Source of the DNA: DATJFH01 sp035495815
GTDB taxonomy: Bacteria; Acidobacteriota; Terriglobia; Bryobacterales; Bryobacteraceae
Reading direction: 5' to 3'
Assembly: GCA_035495815.1 (NCBI GenBank)
Contig: DATJFH010000118.1
Coordinates: forward strand, 1 to 38,278
Length of the DNA stretch: 38,278 nucleotides
Shown: positions 16,895-25,674 of the stretch, piece by piece
Position numbering within the stretch: the first letter of the stretch is position 1
Layout: each line of letters begins with the position of its first letter
Position numbers and translations under genes: made by a program
Notes under the pieces: generated by a model
The model's input: only the letters and a program-made list of their open reading frames with translations
The model's database searches: none
What the model was told of the DNA's origin: nothing

Positions 16895-17670
16895 GATGCC
16901 GTCGTCCGCTGCCGTTGCGCCTCATAGAGCACGATGCCCGCCGCCGCCGCCGCGTTCAGCGACTCCACGCCGGCCGTGGGAATCGTCAGCCCCGCCCCGC
17001 CGCGGCGCAGCGGCTCGCTCACGCCGTGCGCCTCGCTGCCGATCACCAGGGCGCATTTCCGCGCCAGGTCCGCGTCCGCCGGCGCCGCTCCGCCGCGCGC
17101 GAGAGTGACGTAGACCGGAATCCCCCGCTGGTCGAGGGCGGCTCGCGCCTCCTCTACTTCGAGCCCCTGGATGAACGGAACGCGAAACAGCGATCCCGCC
17201 GCGGCGCGCAGCGTCTTTGGATTGAACGGGCTCACCGTGCCTTTGACGAACAGGACGCCGCTCGCGCCGAACGCCTCCGCGGCCCTCACCATCGCCCCCG
17301 CATTGCCGGGATCCTGCACTCCGTTCAGCACCAGCGCCGGTCCCGGACCGCAAAGCGCCTGGTCCGGTGTCCAGCTCGGAGGCGCCGCCAGCGTGATCAC
17401 GCCCTGGCTCGATTCGGTATCGGCGGCCTTTCGGAACACCGCGTCCTCCACCACGATCAGCCGGATTCTCGAAGACCTGCCCAGGCGGTCCCGCACGGCC
17501 GCCAGCGCCGACTCCGCCACCAGCGCCACCTTCACCTCCAGGTTACTCCGCAGCGCCTCGTCCAGCAGGTGAAACGTTTCGGCGACCAGGTATCCCTGAT
17601 CCGTCAGACCGCCGCGCGCGATCGCCCTGCGCAGGTCTTTCAACAACGGATTGGCGGGACTGGTGAGCAT
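16891..17670 (-). CDS. SpoU/TrmH-family RNA 2'-O-methyltransferase
   Basis: This 259-aa SPOUT enzyme has an N-terminal RNA-binding substrate domain (about 1-105, starting SPANPLLKDLRRA) and a C-terminal SpoU domain. The three SpoU motifs are present: NGVQDPGNAGAMVRAA (about 116-131, catalytic Asn/Arg region), IGSEAHGVSEPL and IPTAGVESLNAAAAAGI, forming the trefoil-knot SAM site. It probably 2'-O-methylates a ribose in 23S rRNA, as RlmB or TsnR-type enzymes do; the exact target is not predictable. It is the first gene of a two-gene unit with rarA, and diverges from the YdcF-family gene across 36 bp. A GAGGAG abuts the ATG, too close for ideal spacing. Confidence 0.92.
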   Translation of the reverse strand: MLTSPANPLLKDLRRAIARGGLTDQGYLVAETFHLLDEALRSNLEVKVALVAESALAAVRDRLGRSSRIRLIVVEDAVFRKAADTESSQGVITLAAPPSWTPDQALCGPGPALVLNGVQDPGNAGAMVRAAEAFGASGVLFVKGTVSPFNPKTLRAAAGSLFRVPFIQGLEVEEARAALDQRGIPVYVTLARGGAAPADADLARKCALVIGSEAHGVSEPLRRGGAGLTIPTAGVESLNAAAAAGIVLYEAQRQRTTAS

Positions 17671-17706
17671 CTCCTCGACAATGTGCCAGAATCAGAATAC
17701 CGCAAG

Positions 17707-18294
17707 ATGAGAAGACTGCTCGGGAAAGCGCTGTTGCTCGGTATCCTTGCGCTATCCGGCTGTCTGCTCTACTTCTCCGCGCGCATCGGCCGGCAGTCCA
17801 GGATCGATGAGGCCAAACCGGCGGACGCCATCCTCGTCCTGGGCGCGGCCGAGTATCGCGGACGCCCTTCCCCCGTGCTGCGCGCGCGCCTCGATCATGC
17901 CCTCACGATCTACCGGCAGAAGCTGGCGCCGATACTGATTACCACCGGCGGCGCCGGCGGCGATCCCGACTACACGGAAGGCGGCGTCGGCCGCTCCTAC
18001 CTGATCGAGCACAATGTCCCTTCCGAAGCCATCATTGTCGAGCCGGAAGGCGAAACCACCGCGCACTCCACCGCCGCCGCCGGCGAGATCATGCTGCGAA
18101 TGGGCCTCCGGACCTGTATTCTGGTGAGTGACGGTTATCATATTTTCCGCGCGAAGAAGATGCTCGAATCGCGCGGCATCAAGGTTTACGGCTCGCCCCG
18201 GCAGTCCAATCCCCGCGGCGAGCTGGCCGAGTGGTGGCTGTATTTCAAACAAGCCGCGGGTTACCTGCTGTGGACCCTCGGACTCTCGGGATGA
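17707..18294 (+). CDS. YdcF family (DUF218) membrane-anchored protein
   Basis: This 195-aa protein begins with a basic-hydrophobic segment (MRRLLGKALLLGILALSGC). It may be an N-terminal anchor or, less likely, a lipoprotein signal. The DUF218 domain (about 38-170) shows ADAILVLGAA, ITTGG, the GETTAHSTAAAGE stretch and VSDGYHIFRAKKM, all typical of the family. Members such as SanA and ElyC are linked to envelope integrity and lipid-carrier metabolism; others bind SAM. The frame is open far upstream, but ATG 17707 begins the anchor and follows two CAGAAT hexamers (17687-17692, 17693-17698). The stop overlaps the antiporter start (ATGATGA at 18291), so the genes are coupled. Confidence 0.85.
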   Translation: MRRLLGKALLLGILALSGCLLYFSARIGRQSRIDEAKPADAILVLGAAEYRGRPSPVLRARLDHALTIYRQKLAPILITTGGAGGDPDYTEGGVGRSYLIEHNVPSEAIIVEPEGETTAHSTAAAGEIMLRMGLRTCILVSDGYHIFRAKKMLESRGIKVYGSPRQSNPRGELAEWWLYFKQAAGYLLWTLGLSG

Positions 18295-19721
18295 TGGACT
18301 TTGGCATGAAGCTGCGAAAGCTCGCTCTGTTGTACCTGGTCCTTACGGGGATACCTGTGGCGGCCATTCTGGCGATACTGACGGCAGGCTCCGGTCTGCA
18401 GGCGCCACACGTTGTCAGCGCCGCGCGCGCCGCCAAATCCATTGACGCCGTGCCGCTGGCTCTTCTGGTGGGCCAGATCGTCGTCATTCTGGTCGTCTCG
18501 CGCCTGGTTGGCTTCGTCTTCCGGACCTTCCGGCAGCCTCAGGTGGTTGGAGAGATGCTGGCCGGCATTCTTCTCGGCCCGTCGCTGTTCGGCTGGATCG
18601 CCCCGGACCTTTCCGCGAAATTGTTCCCTCCCTCCGAACTCTACTTCATGGGCGCCATCAGCCAGCTCGGCCTGGTCCTGTTCATGTTCCTCGTCGGGCT
18701 CGAATTGAACCTCAAGGAGCTGTCCCAGCACGGTGAGGCGACCATTCTCATGAGCCACGTCAGCATCGTGGCCCCGTTCGCTCTGGCGTCGGCGCTTTCG
18801 CTCTATCTTTATCCGCGCCTCTCGAGCAGTTCCGTCAGCTTCGTGAGCTTTGCCCTGTTCATGGGAGCCGCCATGGCCATCACCGCCTTTCCCGTGCTGG
18901 CACGCATTCTCGGAGACCTCCATCTGCTGCGGTCCAAGATGGGTACGATCGCCATCGCCTGCGCCGCGGTGGACGACGTCAGCGGCTGGTGCATTCTAGC
19001 TTCCATCGTGGTGCTCGTCCGCACGGCCGATGCGGGAGGATCCACCTGGATCACGCTGGCCGGCCTGTTGCTTTTCATGATCATCATGATCCAGGGCGTT
19101 CGCCGTCTTCTGAGGCTCTTCCAGCGATCCTACGATCGGAACGGAACCCTCTCCGATACGGCGCTGGCCCTGGTCCTGATCGTGGCCATGCTCTCGGCGC
19201 TTTCCACAGAGGCTCTCGGCCTGCACCTGCTGTTCGGAGCTTTCATCGCGGGCGCCGTGATGCCCAAGGATCCCCGCTTCGTGGCTTACCTGACGGAGAA
19301 GTTCGAGGCCCTCACCGTGCTCCTGCTTCTGCCGATATTCTTCGTCTATACCGGATTGAGAACCCGCATCGATCTGGTTCAGGGCCGTCAGATGTGGCTT
19401 TATTGCGCGCTCATCATCGCGGTCGCCGTGACCGGCAAGGTCGGCGGCACCGCCATTGCCGGGCGCGTCGGCGGCTTGAACTGGCGCGAATCCGCTTCGC
19501 TCGGAGTGCTGATGAACACGCGCGGCCTGATGGAGCTGGTCATCCTCAATATCGGGCTCGATCTGAAGGTCATTTCCCCCACCCTGTTCTCCATGATGGT
19601 GATCATGGCGCTGTTCACTACGTTCATGACCACGCCGCTGCTCTATTGGATCGGGCTGGAAGGCGGCCGGGAAATCAGCAGCGCGTCCTCCCACCCCACC
19701 GGCCGATCGCGCTGGTCATAG
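18291..19721 (+). CDS. CPA2-family cation/proton antiporter
   Basis: This 476-aa integral membrane protein has about 12-13 hydrophobic helices and no cytoplasmic TrkA-N (RCK) or USP domain at its C-terminus. The double-aspartate motif in AAVDDVSGW, hallmark of electrogenic CPA2 exchangers such as NapA, is present, as are QPQVVGEMLAGILLGPS in an early helix and the late NTRGLMELVILNIG. It probably exchanges Na+ or K+ for protons across the inner membrane. ATG 18291 is selected because it overlaps the YdcF stop; ATG 18294 and ATG 18306 are alternatives. The C-terminal tail is short and Ser-rich. It ends 16 bp from the convergent receptor gene. Confidence 0.92.
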   Translation: MMDFGMKLRKLALLYLVLTGIPVAAILAILTAGSGLQAPHVVSAARAAKSIDAVPLALLVGQIVVILVVSRLVGFVFRTFRQPQVVGEMLAGILLGPSLFGWIAPDLSAKLFPPSELYFMGAISQLGLVLFMFLVGLELNLKELSQHGEATILMSHVSIVAPFALASALSLYLYPRLSSSSVSFVSFALFMGAAMAITAFPVLARILGDLHLLRSKMGTIAIACAAVDDVSGWCILASIVVLVRTADAGGSTWITLAGLLLFMIIMIQGVRRLLRLFQRSYDRNGTLSDTALALVLIVAMLSALSTEALGLHLLFGAFIAGAVMPKDPRFVAYLTEKFEALTVLLLLPIFFVYTGLRTRIDLVQGRQMWLYCALIIAVAVTGKVGGTAIAGRVGGLNWRESASLGVLMNTRGLMELVILNIGLDLKVISPTLFSMMVIMALFTTFMTTPLLYWIGLEGGREISSASSHPTGRSRWS

Positions 19722-19737
19722 GGTGAAATCCGCATCC

Positions 19738-22700
19738 TCAGAAATACGCGCGTAGCGAGAACTGAACGATCCGGGCGGCGGCCGCCGCGGTAGCCTGGCC
19801 GAAGCTTCCGTTGTCCTGGGCCCCGATGGCGTCAAAGCGGGCCGTCGTGTCCCAGGCCGTGAACTGGGTATGGTTGAATGCGTTGAAGAATTCCGCGCGG
19901 AATTGCAGCCGGACGCGCTCCTTCACCAGGGGGAAGTTCTTGAACGCGGCGATATCCCAGTTGTTGACGCCCGGACCTCTCAAGACATTGCGTGGAGCGT
20001 TGCCGGTCGTTCCGGTTCGGGGCAGCGCGAAGACCGCCGTGTTGAAATTGCGGGCGAAAGTGCGATCGCTCTTCGGCAGGATGGGATTTCCAGTGACCAC
20101 GATGCGCGGCAAGTCGGTCGGCGATCCGGTGATATCGAGCGCCGTGGTGGTCGTGAAGGGGACTCCGACCGGAGGGCCGCTGATGAACGACGCAACCCCG
20201 GAGATCTGCCAGCCTCCGAGCGTTTGGCGGACCAGGCCGTTGCGCCAGCCCGGCGCCGGCAGGTCCCAGAGCCAGTTGACGCGCAGGTTATGGGTCCGGT
20301 CGAAGCCGGCGATCGAATAGTTCCAGACGCGCACCGGAACCTGCGCGCTGATCTGCTCGCCGTCCCCGTCGTTGTAATCCATCGCCTTCGACCAGGTCCA
20401 CGACGCGCCGAGCTGCAATCCTCTCTGGAAACGGCGATTGACCGTCAGCTGCAGCGAGTGATAGTTGGAGCTTGAGCCCGGTTCGGTGAGGTTGATGTTG
20501 TTATAACCGATCGTCGGCCGGAGGAACTGCGGAGGCAGCGGACGATTGCCCGCCGTCGGGTCCAGATTGGACGCCTTGAAGTTGGCGCCGAACGGAATGG
20601 CGTTCAGCGGCCGCACCCACAGCAGGTTCCGGCCGAGCGAGCCGACGTAGGCGGCGTCGACGACCGTCCCCCAGCCGAGATTGTGCTGCACCGAGAGACT
20701 GAAGTCCATCACCTTCGGAATCTTGGCGTGCGGGTCGAGCGCCAGAATATTGGCGGGAAACACCAGGCCGGACGACGAAAGCAGGTTCGACAGCGTTCCG
20801 TAGTTGATAATCGGCGACTGCACCAGCGGCGGCTGCGCGTTGAAAGGCCGCAGCCAGGTTCCGAAATTGGGGCGGTTGTAGAAGATACCGAACCCGCCGC
20901 GGATGGCCGTCTTCCCGTTGCCGAAGACGTCGTAGGCCAGGCCGAAGCGCGGCCCCAGGTTCAGCGCGTGTGTTTCCGTTAGCGCGCGCGGGTAGCTCCG
21001 GTCGTTGGCGGCCACCACCAGGCCATTGGTTGGATCGCCCCTGCCCGGCGCGATCGCCGAGATCAGCGCCGCCGGATAGACCTGACCGTTCACCGGGCTG
21101 ATACCCACCCGCTGCCCGGACGCATTGAGTCCGGGGGAGATGAGGGATACCTGCTTGGCCGCATCGAAGCGGCTTGGAGCAAAACCCACAAGCTGGTCGT
21201 TCTTCTCCACGATCGGCGGGGTGTAATAGACGCGCACTCCGTAATCCAGCGTGAGCCGCGGGGTGACACGCCAGTTGTCCTGCGCGAACAGCTCCATCAG
21301 CAGATCGCGGCTCTGCGGATAGGAACGCGCGGAGGCTTCGTCATAAGCGTTGAATACACCCAGGGCGGCGTTCGAATACGCATACCCCGTATCCAGCGGA
21401 TTGTTGGCGTTGATGCCGAAATCCAGATTGCCGGCGAAATTCACCGGCTGCCCGATGTCCCGCTGGAACCACTCCACGTAGGCCCCCGCCTTGAACGTGT
21501 GGCGCGACTTGTTCCAGGTGAATTTCTCGTCGAAGTTGAGGATGTTGGTGATTCCGTACAGGGGGAAGCGCCCGTCGTAGGCCAGGACGGCCGCGTTTGG
21601 CACGCCGCCGAACGTCGCCGAAGGGATGAGATTCAGCGGATTGTTGCCGGGATAGAACTGCCCGGTCTTGAACCCCGCCGTACTGCGCTGGTTTCTGGAC
21701 AGCGCGGCCTCGTCGTAGTTGTTCCCTTCCGGCAGGTGCATCCAGCCGGCGTGAAACTCGTTGATCAGCGATGGCGTGAAGACGCGCGTGTAGCGGGCTC
21801 CCAGCGCCGCCGTGCGCGCGTAGTAGTTGTAAAGCCACTGCGGCCAGTTGCTCGCGGCGGTCGCGAAGCTCAGCGCCCCTTCGTGGAATTCGTCGAAGCC
21901 GTTATAGCTGAAGACCACCGTGTTCGCCGGGTTGAAGTTGTAATCGGCTTTCAAAGTGTTGACGTGGGTCGGATTGTTGGTCTCGGTCGTAAAGACGTAG
22001 TTGTAGTTCCCGCGGGAGATCGTCCGGTCGAAAAAATTCGGCAGCGGCAGAACCTTCAGCAAAGCCACCCCGTTCGGATCGAGCCGGCTCGACGGGATCA
22101 CATTCCCGGGAAACGGCTGCCCGCTCTGGGAGTCGCGGATGGTGATGATCCGGTTGTTCACATCCAGCGATTGAGAAAAGTCGCCCGCGCGCTCGAGCGC
22201 CGTGGGCGCGGACCGCGTCCCCGACGTGCCCTGTTTCGTCGGCCAGAATTCCTGGTTCCAGAAGACGAACAGCTTGTTCTTGTCGCGGTTCCATTTGCCT
22301 GGAATGTAGACCGGACCGCCGAAATTGTATGTCCAGGCGTTGTACCGGTAGCGCGGCTTCAGAACGCCGTTCCGGTTGTTGAAAAAATTCGTCGCGTTGA
22401 ACTGCTCGTGACGCTTGTAATAGGACACCAGGCCGTGAAAATCCCGCGTTCCCGACTTGGTGATGATGTTCACATTGGCGCCGGCCGCCCGGCCGTACTC
22501 CGCCTGGTAATTGCTGAGCAGCACCTTCACTTCCGATACCGAGTCCTGGCTCACATTGATTTTCAGATCGGACGCGTTGCCCACGTCGGTGGACGGTATT
22601 CCATCGATCGAAACGCTGTTCATCGTCCCCCGGCTGCCATTGGCGTTGAATGTGGTCGTGCGTCCCAGCGCATCCGAGGAGGCCGTCAGCACCACGCCCG

Positions 22701-23166
22701 GCAGCAACTGCACCAGCGAGGTAACGTTGCGGCCGAGGTTGAGAAGTCCGGACACCTGCCGGCTCGTGATCGAGTCCGAGCGATCCGAGGTCTGCGACGC
22801 CACCACCGCGCCCAGCTCGCCGGTCACCGAGACTGTCTCGACCAGGCTGCCGATCTCCATCTTCAGCTCGCCCAGGACCAGCCGCTGGCCCGGCTCGACG
22901 TGGATTTCCGTGCGCGAGAATTTCTTGAACCCGGCCTTCGAGACAGACAGAATGTAGTCGCCGCCCGCGATGCCGCTGAGGACGAACTCTCCGCTTCCGT
23001 CGGAACTGGCCGTCCTCACGCGCCCGGTGGCGGGCTCCACCAGCTCCAGCGAAGCGTCCCCCACCGCGGCCCCCGTCGGATCGGTGATATGTCCCGTCAA
23101 GGTCCCCGTCACGATCTGCGCCAGAGAGGGCGCGCACAGCGCCAAAAACAGAACCGCGATCTTCAT
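19738..23166 (-). CDS. Oar-type TonB-dependent outer-membrane receptor, sulfatase-linked
   Basis: This 1142-aa protein has a signal peptide (1-17, ending SLAQ), a carboxypeptidase-regulatory-like beta-sandwich (about 20-100, TGHITDPTGAAV...), a plug domain with MNSVSIDGIPSTDVGNASDLKI, and a long beta-barrel that ends in a C-terminal aromatic (LRAYF). This architecture is the Oar-like receptor type expanded in Acidobacteria. It probably imports large substrates such as oligosaccharides or peptides with TonB energy. ATG 23166 is chosen over GTG 23175 because AAAGGG lies at suitable distance from it. The sulfatase gene ends just 12 bases upstream, so the two are co-translated, pointing to a sulfated glycan as cargo. 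The C-terminus is convergent with the antiporter gene. Confidence 0.9.
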   Translation of the reverse strand: MKIAVLFLALCAPSLAQIVTGTLTGHITDPTGAAVGDASLELVEPATGRVRTASSDGSGEFVLSGIAGGDYILSVSKAGFKKFSRTEIHVEPGQRLVLGELKMEIGSLVETVSVTGELGAVVASQTSDRSDSITSRQVSGLLNLGRNVTSLVQLLPGVVLTASSDALGRTTTFNANGSRGTMNSVSIDGIPSTDVGNASDLKINVSQDSVSEVKVLLSNYQAEYGRAAGANVNIITKSGTRDFHGLVSYYKRHEQFNATNFFNNRNGVLKPRYRYNAWTYNFGGPVYIPGKWNRDKNKLFVFWNQEFWPTKQGTSGTRSAPTALERAGDFSQSLDVNNRIITIRDSQSGQPFPGNVIPSSRLDPNGVALLKVLPLPNFFDRTISRGNYNYVFTTETNNPTHVNTLKADYNFNPANTVVFSYNGFDEFHEGALSFATAASNWPQWLYNYYARTAALGARYTRVFTPSLINEFHAGWMHLPEGNNYDEAALSRNQRSTAGFKTGQFYPGNNPLNLIPSATFGGVPNAAVLAYDGRFPLYGITNILNFDEKFTWNKSRHTFKAGAYVEWFQRDIGQPVNFAGNLDFGINANNPLDTGYAYSNAALGVFNAYDEASARSYPQSRDLLMELFAQDNWRVTPRLTLDYGVRVYYTPPIVEKNDQLVGFAPSRFDAAKQVSLISPGLNASGQRVGISPVNGQVYPAALISAIAPGRGDPTNGLVVAANDRSYPRALTETHALNLGPRFGLAYDVFGNGKTAIRGGFGIFYNRPNFGTWLRPFNAQPPLVQSPIINYGTLSNLLSSSGLVFPANILALDPHAKIPKVMDFSLSVQHNLGWGTVVDAAYVGSLGRNLLWVRPLNAIPFGANFKASNLDPTAGNRPLPPQFLRPTIGYNNINLTEPGSSSNYHSLQLTVNRRFQRGLQLGASWTWSKAMDYNDGDGEQISAQVPVRVWNYSIAGFDRTHNLRVNWLWDLPAPGWRNGLVRQTLGGWQISGVASFISGPPVGVPFTTTTALDITGSPTDLPRIVVTGNPILPKSDRTFARNFNTAVFALPRTGTTGNAPRNVLRGPGVNNWDIAAFKNFPLVKERVRLQFRAEFFNAFNHTQFTAWDTTARFDAIGAQDNGSFGQATAAAAARIVQFSLRAYF

Positions 23167-23178
23167 AGCCGTCACCCT

Positions 23179-24906
23179 TTATCCGAGCTTCCGTACATCC
23201 ACATAGAACGCGCCGCGAGCCTCTCCACCCGAGGCCAGCTCGGTCCACAAGTCCAGATCGCCGGCCGGCAGGTCGACCGTGAACACCACACCCGGGCCGG
23301 GCGGCGGCGCGTTTACGGCCCATTCGCGCCCATTGACTTTGAGTTTCGCCGATTGCACTTCCACTACATGTTTCACGTAGGCGGGGCGCTGCCGCAATGT
23401 AATCTCGTACCGGCCCCCGCCGCGCGCATGGAGGGCCCACACGCCGTTGGCGACCAGGCCATCGCGCACCATCTGCTGACTCGACGGAACCCTGTCCCCG
23501 TGCCAGTCGAAGCAGGTAAGCCCGCACAAGTTCTCGGCCGGATTCCCGATCTCGATCCGGTTCCAGCCGCGATGGCCCGACATCTCCTTCCACCAGCGGC
23601 CGTACCGCTCCCGTAAGCTTTTGACGATTTCCGGATATCTCGCGGCGGCATTGTTTTGCTGGCCGGGATCCTGGCTCATATCGAACAGCTGATCGCCGTT
23701 CACCAGCCGCCAGCGTCCGCTGAGCGCGACCGCGTTGCGCCACGGCTGCGGGTCTTCCATCTGATACTTGCCCGCGCTCACGATCTGGTTGTGCTGGATG
23801 AAGTGCGTCCGTTCCGGAAGACCGCGGCCGTCGCGCAGGAGTCCGGACAGGCTGCGGCCATCCGGTTTGTGCGCCGCCGGAGCCTTCAGACCGCACAGGT
23901 CGACCAGCGTCGGAAACATGTCCAGGTGGCAAACCATGTCGGAAACATCGCGCCCCGTTTTCCAGCCCGCCGCCGGCCAGCGGAAAAAGAGCGGCGTACG
24001 GTGCCCTCCTTCGTAGGAGCTGCCCTTGGCCGCCCGCATTCCGGCGGAGAACCCTTTCCATTCCGCGGGCTGGCCGGCCAGATGTCCGCCGGCCGCGCTC
24101 CCGTTGTCGGTCATGTAAATGAAAATGGTGTTGGCGGCGAGTCCCCGCTGGTCCAGGAATGAAAGCAGCCGGCCGGTGTTCTCGTCGAGGTTCTCGATCA
24201 TCCCGTAGAATTCCGCCGTGGGCGACGGCACGCCGCGCTTCTTGTACGGATCGCTATAGCGCTCCGCGACCAGATAAGGAGCGTGCGGCGCGTTGGTCGG
24301 CAGGTAAAGGAAAAACGGATGGTCCCCGCTCCGCTCGATGAATGACGCAGCCTCGCGAAAGAACACGTCGGTGCAATAACCGTCGTAGCGTTGCGGCTCG
24401 TTGTTGCGGTAGTAGTAATCGTCGAAATACTTGTTGCCCCAATAGTCGGCGCTCTGCGTCACACCGCCGCACCGGCAGACCACGGACTCCTCAAACCCTC
24501 GCTCCGGAGGGCGCATAGGATAGTTATCGCCGAGATGCCATTTGCCGAAGATTCCGGTGCGGTAGCCATTCCGCCGGAACACGTCCGCCAGCGTCGGGAC
24601 GCCCGGCCGCAGCAGAGACCAGCCGCCTGTCGCAGCCGTGACGTTGTTCCGAAAAGCATACTGGCCCGTCAGGATGCCGGCCCGGGTCGGGGCGCAAAGG
24701 GGATCCACATGGGCGTTGGTGAAACGAACGCTCTGCGAGTGCAACCGGTCGAGGTTCGGCGTGCGCACCCAGGGGTTGCCGTGGCAGCCCAGGTCGCCGT
24801 AGCCCTGATCGTCCGTCAGCAGCAGAATGACGTTGGGACGCCGGCCCGGACCGGCGCCGAGGAGGCACGGTGTTTGAGCAGAGAGAAATGTACGGCGGGT
24901 CAACAT
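23179..24906 (-). CDS. Exported sulfatase (arylsulfatase family)
   Basis: This 575-aa protein belongs to the alkaline-phosphatase-superfamily sulfatases. TDDQGYGD (metal-binding Asp32, Asp33) precedes the formylglycine site Cys71 in CAPTR, where Thr replaces the usual Ser of CxPSR. GKWHLG, the metal-binding TDNGS and KGSSYEGGHRTP are all in place. The N-terminus LTRRTFLSA is Tat-like, unusual because formylglycine is formed in the cytoplasm before export of a folded enzyme, which suits Tat. The C-terminal domain (about 430-575) is beta-rich. It removes sulfate esters, probably from polysaccharide, and leads the operon with the Oar receptor. A TATATT lies 15 bases upstream of the ATG. Confidence 0.92.
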   Translation of the reverse strand: MLTRRTFLSAQTPCLLGAGPGRRPNVILLLTDDQGYGDLGCHGNPWVRTPNLDRLHSQSVRFTNAHVDPLCAPTRAGILTGQYAFRNNVTAATGGWSLLRPGVPTLADVFRRNGYRTGIFGKWHLGDNYPMRPPERGFEESVVCRCGGVTQSADYWGNKYFDDYYYRNNEPQRYDGYCTDVFFREAASFIERSGDHPFFLYLPTNAPHAPYLVAERYSDPYKKRGVPSPTAEFYGMIENLDENTGRLLSFLDQRGLAANTIFIYMTDNGSAAGGHLAGQPAEWKGFSAGMRAAKGSSYEGGHRTPLFFRWPAAGWKTGRDVSDMVCHLDMFPTLVDLCGLKAPAAHKPDGRSLSGLLRDGRGLPERTHFIQHNQIVSAGKYQMEDPQPWRNAVALSGRWRLVNGDQLFDMSQDPGQQNNAAARYPEIVKSLRERYGRWWKEMSGHRGWNRIEIGNPAENLCGLTCFDWHGDRVPSSQQMVRDGLVANGVWALHARGGGRYEITLRQRPAYVKHVVEVQSAKLKVNGREWAVNAPPPGPGVVFTVDLPAGDLDLWTELASGGEARGAFYVDVRKLG

Positions 24907-24997
24907 GGCTGCGTTTGGATGAATATAGCACGCGCGGCCCGCGAGCCGTCGAGACCCGCGGGCGATTTGTCAGACTCGTGATGCGCAGCGTGAAACC

Positions 24998-25447
24998 TCA
25001 GCTCGACGCCGTAAAACGGTCGCCTTTCGCGGCGGGTAAGGCGCCGATCTGCCGCAGCAATCCGAGCTGATCCCAACTGTTCCAACCTTCCATGATCTGG
25101 CCGCCGCAGACTTGAACAAGCACCATGCCCGCGATGCTCACCCTGCGTCCCGTCGGTTGAACACCGAGGCCCGCCCCGTCGTGAGTTCCCTCCAAACGGA
25201 GCCGCACCAATACCTTGTCGTCCTGGGAAAGGATGTCGTCGATTACGATCCGCAGGTCCGGAAGGCTGCCCCGGAGATTCCGCACGAACGGCTTGAACTC
25301 TTTCGGTCCGTGCAGATCCACTTCTCCTTCGCCCAGGCCATGTCCGATTCCGGACTCGGCTAACAGTTCATCGATCGTGTCCTCGCGTCCCTGGTTCCAT
25401 ACTTCTTCAAACCAGCGCCGAACCAGCTGCTTGTTGGCTTCACTCAT
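24998..25447 (-). CDS. SnoaL-like/ester cyclase-type protein
   Basis: This 149-aa protein has the NTF2-like alpha+beta fold of the SnoaL/ester cyclase group. It shows NKQLVRRWFEEVWNQG, then FVRNLRGSLPDLRIVIDDIL, then RLRLEGTHDG and GRRVSIAGMVLVQV, which match the family's order. Such proteins bind small hydrophobic molecules and may act as cyclases or isomerases; here the role is unknown. ATG 25447 is preferred; a GTG at 25468 would add seven residues of no apparent family content. The 227 bp upstream, to the metallo-hydrolase gene, hold no recognisable gene. It is unclear whether it is transcribed with that gene. Confidence 0.82.
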   Translation of the reverse strand: MSEANKQLVRRWFEEVWNQGREDTIDELLAESGIGHGLGEGEVDLHGPKEFKPFVRNLRGSLPDLRIVIDDILSQDDKVLVRLRLEGTHDGAGLGVQPTGRRVSIAGMVLVQVCGGQIMEGWNSWDQLGLLRQIGALPAAKGDRFTASS

Positions 25448-25674
25448 TTTATCAACCCCGGCGCCCACTCTATCATGATCGCGGGGTCCAAAGACCGGCG
25501 GCTGCGGAAACGCTCATGAATCGCCGCCGGATTCGTCACTTCGTGCGCGAACCGGTTTCGGGCAGGTACGGTTTCACCGGCATCCCGAAATTCCCGCGGG
25601 CTGCGCGAATCCGGCCATAATGCCGGAGCCGCCGGGACGCGTCAGGTCGCCGGCGCCTGGCCCACAAGCCGCGC

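Noticed and set aside
21499..23616. 705-codon plus-strand frame across the receptor and sulfatase genes
   Set aside because: It spans the boundary of two well-supported minus-strand genes and has no recognisable motif.
21902..24061. 719-codon minus-strand frame overlapping both the sulfatase and the receptor
   Set aside because: It runs out of frame through both genes; composition is that of a shifted shadow.
25448..25674. Open minus-strand frame that ends in ATGA overlap with the SnoaL-like gene
   Set aside because: It follows a stop, has no good start or ribosome binding site and no recognisable protein features; about 60 codons can stay open by chance at this GC content.
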